Positions 63,960-64,000 of a stretch of 64,000 nucleotides of DNA are shown here, piece by piece. A model generated the notes under the pieces. That model saw only the letters and a list, made by a program, of their open reading frames with translations. It was not told the DNA's origin and did not search any database. Source of the DNA: an uncultured Bacteroidia bacterium (GTDB lineage: Bacteria; Bacteroidota; Bacteroidia; Bacteroidales; F082); contig CADADR010000002.1 of the NCBI GenBank assembly GCA_902786745.1, positions 1 through 64,000 on the forward strand, in the 5' to 3' direction. Position 1 is the first letter of the stretch; each line of letters begins with the position of its first letter. Position numbers and translations under genes: made by a program.

Positions 63960-64000
63960 CCGCTCTAAATTGAATTAATGCACAAAAATCATAGACTATG

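Overview
The window looks like chromosomal DNA of a Bacteroidota bacterium, most likely Bacteroidales. The reasons are the many -7 elements of the form TAnnTTTG, the lack of strong Shine-Dalgarno sites, six exported proteins ending in type IX secretion (T9SS) sorting domains (YPNP...G-Y motifs), gingipain-like C25 proteases, SusG/BtuG-style lipoproteins, meso-diaminopimelate dehydrogenase and pyruvate phosphate dikinase. No rRNA, tRNA, CRISPR array or intact insertion sequence was seen.

Layout. 0-2 kb: the 3' end of an outer-membrane-type gene, then a decayed tandem family of small membrane proteins ended by a REP-like hairpin element. 2-8 kb: trmD-rplS (minus), an S8 T9SS protease (plus) and a large T9SS adhesin (minus). 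8.2-13.5 kb: a cobalamin riboswitch followed by a five-gene plus-strand unit: a triple-repeat T9SS surface protein, a DUF4465-like T9SS protein, a BtuG-like propeller lipoprotein, a small CWC cysteine-rich protein and a BtuF-like lipoprotein. This reads as a vitamin B12 capture locus whose first product appears undescribed as a corrinoid protein. 13.5-21.7 kb: an accessory stretch with two AAA ATPases that have palindromic or repeated operator-like DNA, two small exported proteins sharing one leader, a truncated DUF4143 ATPase, a transmembrane Ser/Thr kinase and a divergent regulator. A 59-bp direct repeat (14785-14843 and 21667-21725) brackets most of it.

21.7-36 kb: FeoAB and its cysteine-rich partner, an exported unknown, dgt and tsaD (one minus operon), then tamB and an AddA-like helicase-nuclease (plus). 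36-47 kb: ppdK, a broken C25 protease, a thrombospondin-type-3 calcium-repeat protein, and an intact C25 protease. 47-51 kb: ddh, a DUF922-like protein and a GH3 glycosidase in one operon. 51-57 kb (minus): dnaX, an M13 peptidase, a PlsC acyltransferase and a membrane protein. 57-64 kb (plus): a polysaccharide deacetylase with a FemAB-like acyltransferase, upp, an NSS transporter, a ComEA-like protein and an exported family of unknown function.

Two themes cross the window. A short dispersed palindrome (core TTCGACNNGCTCAG) sits in intergenic DNA and also inside coding sequences, where it adds peptides such as PEPVEG, STSSGT and LRQAQGS. Several paralog or repeat pairs show recent recombination, leaving frameshifts, deletions and relics.
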